Shown here one piece after another: positions 33,398-42,259 of a DNA stretch of 64,000 nucleotides. The notes beneath the pieces were generated by a model. That model made no database searches and was not told the DNA's origin. It was given only the letters and a program-made list of their open reading frames with translations. The DNA is from an uncultured Pelagibacteraceae bacterium (GTDB taxonomy: Bacteria; Pseudomonadota; Alphaproteobacteria; Pelagibacterales; Pelagibacteraceae): contig CACGXV010000004.1 in assembly GCA_902577075.1 (NCBI GenBank), positions 1-64,000 on the forward strand. The letters are read 5' to 3'. Every line of letters starts with the position of its first letter. Position 1 is the first letter of the stretch. A program made the position numbers and the translations under genes.

Positions 33398-33679
33398 ATG
33401 AAAAAAGCTAAAATCTACAAACCATCAAAAACTGCAATGCAATCAGGTATAAAGAAATTTGATAAATGGATTATTGAATTTATAACTGATGACCCTGTAA
33501 CAAATCCTTTAATGGGATGGGAGAGTTCCACCGATACTTACTCTGAAGTAAAATTAGAATTTAAGACAAAAGTTCTTGCAGTAGATTATGCTAAAAAAAA
33601 TAATATAAGTTTTGAAGTTATTGAGCCAAAAAATAGAAAAATAACAAAAAAATCTTACGCAGATAATTTCACAAAATAA
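33398..33679 (+). CDS. NADH dehydrogenase ubiquinone Fe-S protein 4 (NDUFS4)-like protein
   Basis: 'AKIYKPSKTAMQSG', 'FITDDPVTNPLMGWESSTDTYSEVKLEFKTKVLAVDYAKKN'. Confidence 0.9.
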   Translation: MKKAKIYKPSKTAMQSGIKKFDKWIIEFITDDPVTNPLMGWESSTDTYSEVKLEFKTKVLAVDYAKKNNISFEVIEPKNRKITKKSYADNFTK

Positions 33680-34674
33680 TGTTTAGATTCTTTACAATAA
33701 AAAAATGGTATCTATGGTCCTGGATTGGATCAATGGTAATCTTATCCTCGTTGTGGGTACAAGTAAAAATTGATGTAAAAATTAATGAATGGTTTGGTGA
33801 ATTTTATGACATGATACAAAAAGCCTTAGGAGCACCTAACGCAATTACCATTGAAGAATATTGGGAAAGCTTATTCTCTTTTATTACATTAGCTGCAATG
33901 TATGTTGGTGTAGCTGTTATTGTTAGCTATTTTACATCACATTACTTATTTAGATGGAGAACAGCTATGGTTGAATATTATCATAGTGTGTATGAAAAAG
34001 GCCGTAAGATTGAGGGAGCTTCACAAAGAGTACAGGAAGACACTATAAAATTTTCAAGAATAATGGAATCTTTAGGTACAAGTTTTATTGAAGCAATTAT
34101 GATCCTAGTTGAGTTTATGCCAATCCTATTCGGTTTAAGTATAGGTATACCAATTTTCTTTTTTGGGAACTGGGAATATGGTTTAATTGTTGGAGCTCTT
34201 ATTTGGTCTATTGGAGGTACAATTTTTTTAATCATATTAGGTTTAATCTTAAGGTTAGTTGGAGTTGAGTATGATCTTCAAAAAAAGGAAGCTGCTTACA
34301 GAAAAATTTTGGTAATTGCTGAGGATGACGGTACAGTAAGACCAAAATCAATTGAGGAACTTTTTCACGATGTTAGAAATATTCATTTTTTGAGTTACAT
34401 AAGGTATCTTTATTTTAATATCGGAAGAATAGCTTATTTACAGGCAAACGTTTTATCTGCTTATGTTTTTCTTGCCCCTGCGATAGTTGCAGGAGCTGTA
34501 ACTTTAGGAGTAATGCAACAAATTATTAGAGCTTTTGGAAGAGTTGAAGGCTCAATGCAATATATTTTAAAGGCATGGCCAACGATTATTGAATTAGCCA
34601 GTGTATACAAAAGATTAAGAGAATTTGAGCACAAATTAGAATTAAAAGAAAAAAAACAAATTATTGAAACGTGA
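33679..34674 (+). CDS. SbmA/BacA-like family transporter
   Basis: 'YLFRWRTAMVEYYHSVYEKGRKIEGASQRVQEDTIKFSRIMESLG', hydrophobic multi-TM protein. Confidence 0.85.
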   Translation: MFRFFTIKKWYLWSWIGSMVILSSLWVQVKIDVKINEWFGEFYDMIQKALGAPNAITIEEYWESLFSFITLAAMYVGVAVIVSYFTSHYLFRWRTAMVEYYHSVYEKGRKIEGASQRVQEDTIKFSRIMESLGTSFIEAIMILVEFMPILFGLSIGIPIFFFGNWEYGLIVGALIWSIGGTIFLIILGLILRLVGVEYDLQKKEAAYRKILVIAEDDGTVRPKSIEELFHDVRNIHFLSYIRYLYFNIGRIAYLQANVLSAYVFLAPAIVAGAVTLGVMQQIIRAFGRVEGSMQYILKAWPTIIELASVYKRLREFEHKLELKEKKQIIET

Positions 34675-34680
34675 TGTTGC

Positions 34681-35625
34681 ATGAAATTATCAAATGAACT
34701 ACTCGCAAAGCTTATCGATATTACATCTAATTCTGCTATAGCTTGTTACCCTTATATTGGGAAAAACGAAAAAATTTTAGCCGATAAAGCGGCTACAGAT
34801 GTAATGAGAAATTCTCTTAATAAATTAGATATCAAAGGCGAGGTTGTAATAGGTGAAGGTGAGCTTGATAAAGCACCAATGCTTTACATAGGAGAAAAAC
34901 TTGGTAGTGGAAAAGGACCAATGTTAGATATTGCTGTTGATCCAGTTGAGGGTACAAATTTTGTTGCAAAAAATCTACCAGGAGCAATGACAGTTTTGGC
35001 TGTTGCTAATAAAGGAGATCTATTTAGCGCACCTGAAACGTATATGGAAAAAATTGCATTTGGAAAAGATTTGCCTAAAAATATAATGGATCTTGATAAT
35101 ACTGTTGAAAAAAATCTAAAAAATTTTGCTGAAGCATCAAATAAATATTTAGACGAGATAACAGTATGTTTACTTAAAAGGGATCGTCATATTAAAATCA
35201 TAAATGAATTAAAAAAATTAAAGGTAAATATAAAGTTTATTACTGACGGTGATGTGACAGGTGCATTACTAGTTTCTGATAAAAAATATAAAGTAGATAT
35301 ATTTATGGGTGTCGGTGGAGGCCCCGAGGGAGTTATAGCTGCTGCTGCATTAAAATCATTAAAATGTAATTTTAAAGGTAGATTTATCTTTAAATCCAAC
35401 ACTGATATTCTGAGAGCTAAGAAAATGGGAATAAAAGATTTAAATAAAAAATATGAAATAAATGAAATTATCAGAGGAGATAGTATTTTTTGTGCAACCG
35501 GTATAACTTCTGGTGATTTGATGGGCGGTATAACTAAAGAAACAGATAAATATTTTACTGAGACAATTTTTACTCATGATAAATCTATTTTAGAGCTTGT
35601 AAAAAAAGAGGTGTCGATTACTTGA
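34681..35625 (+). CDS. glpX: Class II fructose-bisphosphatase
   Basis: 'KAATDVMRNSLNKLDIKGEVVIGEGELDKAPMLYIGE', 'DIAVDPVEGT', 'GGGPEGVIAAAALK'. Confidence 0.94.
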   Translation: MKLSNELLAKLIDITSNSAIACYPYIGKNEKILADKAATDVMRNSLNKLDIKGEVVIGEGELDKAPMLYIGEKLGSGKGPMLDIAVDPVEGTNFVAKNLPGAMTVLAVANKGDLFSAPETYMEKIAFGKDLPKNIMDLDNTVEKNLKNFAEASNKYLDEITVCLLKRDRHIKIINELKKLKVNIKFITDGDVTGALLVSDKKYKVDIFMGVGGGPEGVIAAAALKSLKCNFKGRFIFKSNTDILRAKKMGIKDLNKKYEINEIIRGDSIFCATGITSGDLMGGITKETDKYFTETIFTHDKSILELVKKEVSIT

Positions 35626-35660
35626 TTATTTGAAAAATTTACAATAAAAGATCCATCTCT

Positions 35661-35735
35661 GGTCCCTTCGTCTATCGGTTAGGACACATGGTTTTCATCC
35701 ATGAAAGAGGGGTTCGATTCCCCTAGGGACCGCCA
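35661..35735 (+). tRNA. tRNA-Glu (anticodon TTC)
   Basis: GGTCCCT/AGGGACC acceptor, CATGGTTTTCATCCATG anticodon arm, GGTTCGATTCC T-loop, GCCA end. Confidence 0.95.
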
Positions 35736-35737
35736 CT

Positions 35738-36190
35738 TTATTTATTTCTTCGCGCAGGTGCATTAATTTTTTCTCTCAAAGATGAAAATATGTCATAAAT
35801 TTTGTTATCATTTTGAAATTTTTTCTTGGTTATTTTTTCAGCAATTTTTATATCATTCATATCATTAAGACTTAAAATTTTTTTATTAGAAACAACTCCC
35901 ATTAAGTTAAATTCTAATAAAATTATATTATTTTTAGATATTTTCTTTTTTCCGAGTTTAATTAATGATTGATTAGTTTTTATTCTCTCAATATAGAACC
36001 AAGAATTGTCAAATTTACTTGTAGAAGATGGAGGACCTAATAGCTTTCTGATATCATTCTTATTAGTTTTATTTAATATAATTTTATCGTACTTTGCATC
36101 TATAAATCTAGATCCGTGTGAATTAGAAACTTTATTTAATGTACAATTAAGTGTAAACAAAAATAGAAATAAAAATATAAAATTTTTCAT
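35738..36190 (-). CDS. BamE/SmpA-like outer membrane assembly lipoprotein
   Basis: Lipobox 'LFTLNC', 'INKTNKNDIRKLLGPPSST...WFYIE'-type BamE pattern. Confidence 0.75.
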   Translation of the reverse strand: MKNFIFLFLFLFTLNCTLNKVSNSHGSRFIDAKYDKIILNKTNKNDIRKLLGPPSSTSKFDNSWFYIERIKTNQSLIKLGKKKISKNNIILLEFNLMGVVSNKKILSLNDMNDIKIAEKITKKKFQNDNKIYDIFSSLREKINAPARRNK

Positions 36191-36664
36191 ATGAATATTG
36201 AATATCTTAATATCTATAATAATTTAATAAAATTAACTAGGAATAAAAATCTTTACTTAAATCTTAAAAATAATGATACTTTTTCAGATAGATTGATAAT
36301 ACTCCTATTTCATTTTGGTTTTTTTTTGAAAAATTACAAAATTGAACTAAGCAAAAAAGACTCACAAGATTTATTTGATTTCTTCATTAGACAAATAGAA
36401 CTTTCGATTAGAGAAATTGGATATGGGGACGTCTCTATAAATAAAAAAATGAAAGAATATGTTAATCTTTTTTTTGCTATTTTAGACAAAATTGAAAAAT
36501 GGGATAGTTTTGAAACTAACGAAAAGAAAAAAATAATAGGTGATTTGATAAACATTAATGATGATAATGATTTATTTATTGACTATTTTGAAAAATATAA
36601 GGTTTTTTTGTCAAAAAACTCTTTAAAAATCTTTACAAAAGATATATTAGAACTTAAATTTTAA
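36191..36664 (+). CDS. Ubiquinol-cytochrome c chaperone (CBP3-like) family protein
   Basis: '[38 protein letters not shown]'. Confidence 0.7.
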   Translation: MNIEYLNIYNNLIKLTRNKNLYLNLKNNDTFSDRLIILLFHFGFFLKNYKIELSKKDSQDLFDFFIRQIELSIREIGYGDVSINKKMKEYVNLFFAILDKIEKWDSFETNEKKKIIGDLININDDNDLFIDYFEKYKVFLSKNSLKIFTKDILELKF

Positions 36665-36666
36665 AT

Positions 36667-36846
36667 ATGGCTGTACCTAAACGTAAAACAACTAAATCTA
36701 GAGCGGGGAAAAGACGCTCGCATTTAAAAATATCTTCTAAAAATATTATTGAAGATAAAAAGTCCGGAGAGTATAGATTGTCTCATCATTTGGACTTAAA
36801 AACAGGCTATTACAAAGGAAGACAAGTTTTAGATCCAAAAGAATAA
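36667..36846 (+). CDS. rpmF: 50S ribosomal protein L32 (59 aa, below the ORF-track cutoff)
   Basis: Manual translation [59 protein letters not shown]. Confidence 0.95.
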   Translation: MAVPKRKTTKSRAGKRRSHLKISSKNIIEDKKSGEYRLSHHLDLKTGYYKGRQVLDPKE

Positions 36847-36851
36847 TTTTT

Positions 36852-37859
36852 ATGAATAAACCAATTACTATTGCCATTGATGCAATGGGTGGTGATAATT
36901 CTCCCAATAAAGTAATTGAGGGTATTTCTATACACTCCAAAAGTTCTACAGATATTTACTATAAAATTTTTGGAAATGAAAAGTTGATTAAACCTTTAAT
37001 AAAAAAATGTAATTTGGATGAAAGATATTTCAATTTAATTCACACTGATAAAGAAATTCAAGGTGATGATACAGCTTTATCTGCTGCTAAAAAGGGGAAA
37101 GATACAAGTATGTGGCTTGCAATTGAGTCTCTTAAATTAGATAAAGCCGATGCTATTGTTTCTGCTGGAAATACAGGAGCACTATTTTTAATATCAAAGT
37201 TAAATTTAAAAATGATTGAAAACATCGATAAGCCAGCCCTGTCAGCATTATGGCCTAGCAAAAAAGGGATGAATGTTGTTTTAGATTTAGGTGCAAATAT
37301 AGACTGTAGTTCTAAAAATTTATTAGATTTTTCTATAATGGGTGCAGCATTACTCAAAGCTTTATTTGAAAATATAAAACCAGCTGTTGCATTATTAAAT
37401 ATTGGATCTGAAGAGGCAAAAGGTAATGCAATGATTAAAGATTCATATCAGCTTTTAAATGAAAAAAAATACTCTCTATTTGATTTTAAAGGATATATAG
37501 AAGGAAATAATATTATGGATGGAGATGTAAATGTAATTGTAGCAGACGGATTTACAGGAAATATAGCTCTCAAAACTGCAGAAGGAACATCTAATTTTAT
37601 AATAGGTGAATTAAAAAAAGCTCTTACAAGTAATATAATTGGTAAATTTTCTTCTTTATTAAATTATGGCAATTTAAAAAATTTCAAAAATAAACTAGAT
37701 CCACGACTGTACAATGGAGCAATTTTATTGGGTCTTGATAAACCTGTAATAAAAAGTCATGGATCTACTGATGCATTAGGTTTTGCAAATTCACTTAAAG
37801 TATGTGAGAAAACAATTAGAGGTAATTTAATCAATCAAATAAAACAAAATATTAAATAA
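36852..37859 (+). CDS. plsX: Phosphate acyltransferase PlsX
   Basis: 'IAIDAMGGDNSPNKVIEG', 'VSAGNTGALF', 'VVLDLGANIDCS', 'IVADGFTGNIALKTAEG'. Confidence 0.95.
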   Translation: MNKPITIAIDAMGGDNSPNKVIEGISIHSKSSTDIYYKIFGNEKLIKPLIKKCNLDERYFNLIHTDKEIQGDDTALSAAKKGKDTSMWLAIESLKLDKADAIVSAGNTGALFLISKLNLKMIENIDKPALSALWPSKKGMNVVLDLGANIDCSSKNLLDFSIMGAALLKALFENIKPAVALLNIGSEEAKGNAMIKDSYQLLNEKKYSLFDFKGYIEGNNIMDGDVNVIVADGFTGNIALKTAEGTSNFIIGELKKALTSNIIGKFSSLLNYGNLKNFKNKLDPRLYNGAILLGLDKPVIKSHGSTDALGFANSLKVCEKTIRGNLINQIKQNIK

Positions 37860-38153
37860 GTGAGAATTAATTTAACCAAAAAAAATATAATTAACTCAAT
37901 TTATATGCAAATTGGTTTTTCCAAAAAGATAAGTGAAACTTTATTAGAAGATATTTTGCAAATTATATTAAAAAATATTGAAGAGCACAAAAAAGTTAAA
38001 ATTGCAAAATTTGGCACTTTTTCACTAAGAAGAAAAAAACAACGTTTTGGAAGAAACCCAAAAACTAAAGAAATTAAAATTATTTCAGAAAGAAACGTAA
38101 TTCTTTTTAAACCATCAAGAGAGCTAAAAGAATACATCAATAAAAATGAATAA
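37860..38153 (+). CDS. ihfA: Integration host factor / HU-family DNA-binding protein
   Basis: 'VKIAKFGTFSLRRKKQRFGRNPKTKEIKIISERNVILFKPSREL'; GTG start. Confidence 0.88.
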   Translation: MRINLTKKNIINSIYMQIGFSKKISETLLEDILQIILKNIEEHKKVKIAKFGTFSLRRKKQRFGRNPKTKEIKIISERNVILFKPSRELKEYINKNE

Positions 38154-38517
38154 TTTTAAAACTGATAGTAAATATAAAAGTATTGGTGAGGTAGCTCAAA
38201 TACTGGATCTTGTAAACAAAAAGAAAGGGACTTTATCAACACATACCATTCGTTTTTGGGAAAAACAATTTAAACAAATTAAGCCTAAAATTTTTGTAGG
38301 TAAAAGAAGATATTATGATGAAAATACAATAAACACTCTTAAAAAAATCAAATTTTTACTAAAAGATAAAGGTATGACGTTAAATGGAGTAAAAAAAGTT
38401 CTTAATTCGGAACTTTCAGATATTGACGAATTAAACAATACCTCTATAAAGCAAAAAAATATTATAAAAATAAAAATTAAAAAAATTAAAAATTTAGTAG
38501 AAAGCTTAAAAAAATAA
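38146..38517 (+). CDS. MerR-family transcriptional regulator
   Basis: 'SIGEVAQILDL..KGTLSTHTIRFWEKQFKQIKPKIFVGKRRYYDENTINTL'. Confidence 0.88.
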   Translation: MNNFKTDSKYKSIGEVAQILDLVNKKKGTLSTHTIRFWEKQFKQIKPKIFVGKRRYYDENTINTLKKIKFLLKDKGMTLNGVKKVLNSELSDIDELNNTSIKQKNIIKIKIKKIKNLVESLKK

Positions 38518-38708
38518 TGGCAAAAAAAACGCACATTAAAGTTAGATTAGTTCCTGAAGAAAAACCTGATAGTCCATTTTTTTACTATGTAAAAAAACCT
38601 GCTGGAGGTGAAAAAGCTAAAGTTAAATTAAAGGCTAAAAAATATAATCCCGCAACACGTAAACATGAAATTTTTGTTGAAAAAAAATTACCACCACACA
38701 GCAAATAA
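38517..38708 (+). CDS. rpmG: 50S ribosomal protein L33
   Basis: 'KTHIKVRLVPEEKPDSPFFYYVKKPAGGE..KYNPATRKHEIFVEKKL'. Confidence 0.88.
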   Translation: MAKKTHIKVRLVPEEKPDSPFFYYVKKPAGGEKAKVKLKAKKYNPATRKHEIFVEKKLPPHSK

Positions 38709-38713
38709 AATAT

Positions 38714-39001
38714 TTATTTTTTAAAATTCCTTCTTTCAAAATCTATGTAAGCACCTATCATATTCTTCCAAATTCTATTAGTTATTTTAGGATCTATTTT
38801 ATTTCTAATCGATTTTTTTTTAATATTTTTTAGAATTATTCGAATCCTTTTTTGATCTACAATTTGATTTTTTTTTTCCTTTAATGCTAAAACTTTTTTA
38901 ACTAATGAAGTTCTTTTTTTAATAATTTTAATTAATGAGTTATCTAATTTATCCAAATCTTTTCTTATTTTATTGAGTTTTGCTTTGTTTAATGGCGACA
39001 T
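38714..39001 (-). CDS. Chorismate mutase (AroQ-type)
   Basis: 'LNKIRKDLDKLDNSLIKIIKKRTSLVKKVLALK'. Confidence 0.8.
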   Translation of the reverse strand: MSPLNKAKLNKIRKDLDKLDNSLIKIIKKRTSLVKKVLALKEKKNQIVDQKRIRIILKNIKKKSIRNKIDPKITNRIWKNMIGAYIDFERRNFKK

Positions 39002-39044
39002 TTATATAATTGGAATATATAAAAATTATTATATTTATCCGAAT

Positions 39045-40076
39045 ATGTATAGTGAAAATAGTAAAGTTAATAGCCAAATATCTTTCTGGCTAATCTTAAT
39101 GTTTTGGATAATTGCAATAATGATTGTCGTTGGAGGGTTAACTAGACTAACCGATTCAGGCTTATCTATTACTCAATGGCAGTTATTTTCTGGTTTCCTC
39201 CCACCATTAAATAATGCTGACTGGGAAATGTATTTTAATTTATATAAAGAAATACCAGAATTTAAACTCCAGAACTACGATATGACTATGAAAGAATTCA
39301 AAATAATTTTTTGGTGGGAATGGGCTCATAGATTTTTAGGAAGATTAATTGGTATTGGTTATTTAATCCCGTTAATATATTTTAGTTTTAAAATTAAATT
39401 TGAAAAATTAGTAGGACTTTACTTTATTTTCTTATTAATTTGTTTCCAGGGCTTCATCGGATGGTATATGGTAAGCAGTGGCCTTGTTGATAGAGTCGAT
39501 GTAAGTCATTTTAGACTTTCTGTTCATTTACTTATAGCATTTATAATTTTATCAATGATATTTTGGAATTATTTAAAAATAAAATTTAATGGTATCCAAA
39601 AAAAAAATATTAATGCAATTTTACCCTTAATCTTCACTATTTTAATTTTTATTCAAATTATAATTGGAGCTTTTGTTTCAGGCATGGATGCTGGTAAAAT
39701 ATATAATTCGTGGCCGATGATGGGAAATTCATTTTTTCCAGATGATAATAAAATAGCTAATTTATTTAAGCTATCAGCATTTAGTGATCCATCATTAGTT
39801 CAATTTATTCATAGAAATTTAGCATACTTAATTGGAATTTTTTATATTTATATTTTTATAAAAATTTACAAAAATAAATTATATGATCTTTACAAGCCAA
39901 TAAATTTACTTGGATTTTTAATACTTCTTCAAATAGTATTAGGAATTTATACCTTGCTTTATGGTGCACAAATACTAATTGCATCTATGCACCAAATTAG
40001 TTCAATTTTTTTGGTTAGCTCTTGTATTTATTTTTTATTTTTAAATACTAAATCTAACTTACAGCCTTCAAGCTAG
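39045..40076 (+). CDS. ctaA: Heme A synthase (COX15/CtaA)
   Basis: 'GGLTRLTDSGLSITQWQLFSGFLPPL', 'WEWAHRFLGRLIG', 'FIHRNLAYLIG'. Start likely MYSENSKV. Confidence 0.92.
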   Translation: MYSENSKVNSQISFWLILMFWIIAIMIVVGGLTRLTDSGLSITQWQLFSGFLPPLNNADWEMYFNLYKEIPEFKLQNYDMTMKEFKIIFWWEWAHRFLGRLIGIGYLIPLIYFSFKIKFEKLVGLYFIFLLICFQGFIGWYMVSSGLVDRVDVSHFRLSVHLLIAFIILSMIFWNYLKIKFNGIQKKNINAILPLIFTILIFIQIIIGAFVSGMDAGKIYNSWPMMGNSFFPDDNKIANLFKLSAFSDPSLVQFIHRNLAYLIGIFYIYIFIKIYKNKLYDLYKPINLLGFLILLQIVLGIYTLLYGAQILIASMHQISSIFLVSSCIYFLFLNTKSNLQPSS

Positions 40077-41379
40077 GTTTTCCTGATGCACCCAAAGCTT
40101 GATCTAAATCCGCTATAATATCATCAGGATGTTCTATACCAATTGATAATCTTACGTATCCTGGTGTAACACCAGCGGCTAATAACTCTTCTTCTGTTAA
40201 TTGACTATGTGTAGTTGTAGCAGGATGAATTGCTAAACTTCGTGCATCTCCAATATTTGCTACATGGTAAAACATTTTTAAAGACTCAATAAATTTTTTA
40301 CCTGCTTCTACACCCCCTTTGACTTCAATTCCTACCAAAGCACCATTTCCACCTTTAAGGTATTTCTTAGATCTGGCTGCAATTTCACCTTCATGAAGAG
40401 TTGGATATATTACTCTTTCAACATTTTTATGCTTTTGTAAAAATGCAACTGCCTTTTCAGCATTTGAGCAATGTTGTTTCATTCTCAAAGGTGCAGTTTC
40501 TAGGCCTTGAATTATTCCCCAAGCGTTATCAGGCGCTAAAGGAGCACCTAAATCTCTTAAAAGGCAAACTCTAGCTCTTACAGCGAAAGAAACGTTTGCA
40601 CCAGTCAATTGTGGCACTACTTCTCCCCATTTAGCACCACCATAACTCGCATCTGGTTCATTAAATAAAGGTTGTCTTTTTGGATCTTTAGTCCAATCAA
40701 AATTACCTCCATCAATTAAGCAACCACCTATAACTGTACCGTGTCCACCTATAAATTTAGTAAGTGAATGCACAACTACTGCTGCACCATGTTCAATTGG
40801 TTTGCAAATTACGGGTGATGCAGTGTTATCCATTATTAATGGAATGTTATGTTTTCTACCTATGTCTGAGACTTCTTTAATTGGAAAAACTCTAAGATAT
40901 GGATTTGGTAATGTTTCAGCGTAAAAACATCTTGTTTTATCATCAATTAATTTCTCAAAATTACTAGGATCTGATGGATCTGCATATCTACATTCTATAC
41001 CTAATTTTTTAAGAGTATGTGTGAATAAGTTCACGGTTCCTCCGTATAAATCAGTGGAACTAATAAAATTATCACCTGATTGACAAACATTCATGATTGC
41101 AAATGTTGATGCTGCTTGACCTGAGCCAACAGTAACAGCCGCAAGTCCACCCTCTAAAGCTGCAACTCTTTTTTCTAAAACATCATTTGTTGGATTCATA
41201 ATTCGTGTGTATATGTTTCCAAATTCTTTGAGAGCAAATAAATTTGCTGCATGATCTGTATCATTAAATTGATAAGATGTTGTTCTGTAAAGTGGTACTG
41301 CTACAGCTGTAGTAGCTGGGTCACTTCTGTAATCGCCACCATGTAAAGCGATAGTTTCTGGATTTTTATTTTTACTCAT
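40054..41379 (-). CDS. O-acetylhomoserine sulfhydrylase-like PLP enzyme, copy 2
   Basis: 'ETIALHGGDYRSDPATTAVAVPLYRTTSYQF', 'VVHSLTKFIGGHGTVIGG', 'HPATTTHSQL'. Confidence 0.92.
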   Translation of the reverse strand: MSKNKNPETIALHGGDYRSDPATTAVAVPLYRTTSYQFNDTDHAANLFALKEFGNIYTRIMNPTNDVLEKRVAALEGGLAAVTVGSGQAASTFAIMNVCQSGDNFISSTDLYGGTVNLFTHTLKKLGIECRYADPSDPSNFEKLIDDKTRCFYAETLPNPYLRVFPIKEVSDIGRKHNIPLIMDNTASPVICKPIEHGAAVVVHSLTKFIGGHGTVIGGCLIDGGNFDWTKDPKRQPLFNEPDASYGGAKWGEVVPQLTGANVSFAVRARVCLLRDLGAPLAPDNAWGIIQGLETAPLRMKQHCSNAEKAVAFLQKHKNVERVIYPTLHEGEIAARSKKYLKGGNGALVGIEVKGGVEAGKKFIESLKMFYHVANIGDARSLAIHPATTTHSQLTEEELLAAGVTPGYVRLSIGIEHPDDIIADLDQALGASGKPSLKAVS

Positions 41380-41382
41380 TTT

Positions 41383-41459
41383 TCCCCTTCTGTTTAAAAT
41401 AGTATTAAACTTTAATGAAAATATACAATCAAGCTTAAATTTAACTTGATAATAGGGGA
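41383..41459 (-). promoter_or_regulatory. Putative SD-sequestering three-helix element between hydrolase and sulfhydrylase copy 2
   Basis: TCCCCT (41383-41388) versus AGGGGA (41454-41459) is a perfect complement including the SD; inside are hairpins GTTTAA/TTAAAC (41392-41410) and ATCAAG/CTTGAT (41428-41450). Confidence 0.45.
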
Positions 41460-42259
41460 TAATTAGTAGTTATAAACTTTTTTAGGACTGTAAGAACTCT
41501 GTCAGCCTCTTCTAACAACATCATGTGACCACAGTTATCAATTATGTCTACCTGACTGCCATCAATTAAAGCTGCTAACTTTTTTCCTTCTTTAACAGGA
41601 CACATTTTGTCATCAGTTGCTAGGATTGAGAGGGTAGGACATTTAATTTTTTTTGCAGCTTCAAATCCATTTTTGTAGTTGTCACAGGCTCTAAAATCAA
41701 CACCTAAAGTATTCTGTATAGTACGTGATTTTGCTAACATTGTTCCAGTGTTAATATGATACAAACCGGGTACTGGGTGACCTCCAAAATGTCCAGCAGG
41801 ACCGTGAGCCCAGTCCATCATTAAATCTACTGCTTTTGGATCATTGTTTTCTGCCAATGATAATAATTGAGGATTCATTGGAATTGCTCCTGCTCCCCCC
41901 ATTAAACTTAAGGTCTTAATTTTATCAGGGTATCTTGCAGTACATTCTACTGTAACTAAACACCCTTGAGAGTGACCAACTAAAGAGGCTTCTTTATGTC
42001 CAACTGCATCAATTACTGCGGCCACCCAATCTGCCATTTCCTCAATCGACTTCAGACTCTCTCCTCCAGATAGACCGTGACCAGGTAAATCTATTGCTAA
42101 AGCGTTGTATCCATGAAATGCAAAGTATCTGGTTTGAAGAACCCATGTCATATGGGTTAATCCACTACCATGAACAAAAATTATTAAAGGTTTTTTTTTA
42201 TCAAACGGTCTTCCGCCCGTAGAAGCATAAACTTCGTTATTATTTACTTTAAATTTCAT
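41441..42259 (-). CDS. Alpha/beta hydrolase
   Basis: 'IFVHGSGLTHMTW', nucleophile elbow 'LVGHSQGCLVT', 'IIDNCGHMMLLEE'. Confidence 0.9.
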   Translation of the reverse strand: MKFKVNNNEVYASTGGRPFDKKKPLIIFVHGSGLTHMTWVLQTRYFAFHGYNALAIDLPGHGLSGGESLKSIEEMADWVAAVIDAVGHKEASLVGHSQGCLVTVECTARYPDKIKTLSLMGGAGAIPMNPQLLSLAENNDPKAVDLMMDWAHGPAGHFGGHPVPGLYHINTGTMLAKSRTIQNTLGVDFRACDNYKNGFEAAKKIKCPTLSILATDDKMCPVKEGKKLAALIDGSQVDIIDNCGHMMLLEEADRVLTVLKKFITTNYPLLSS

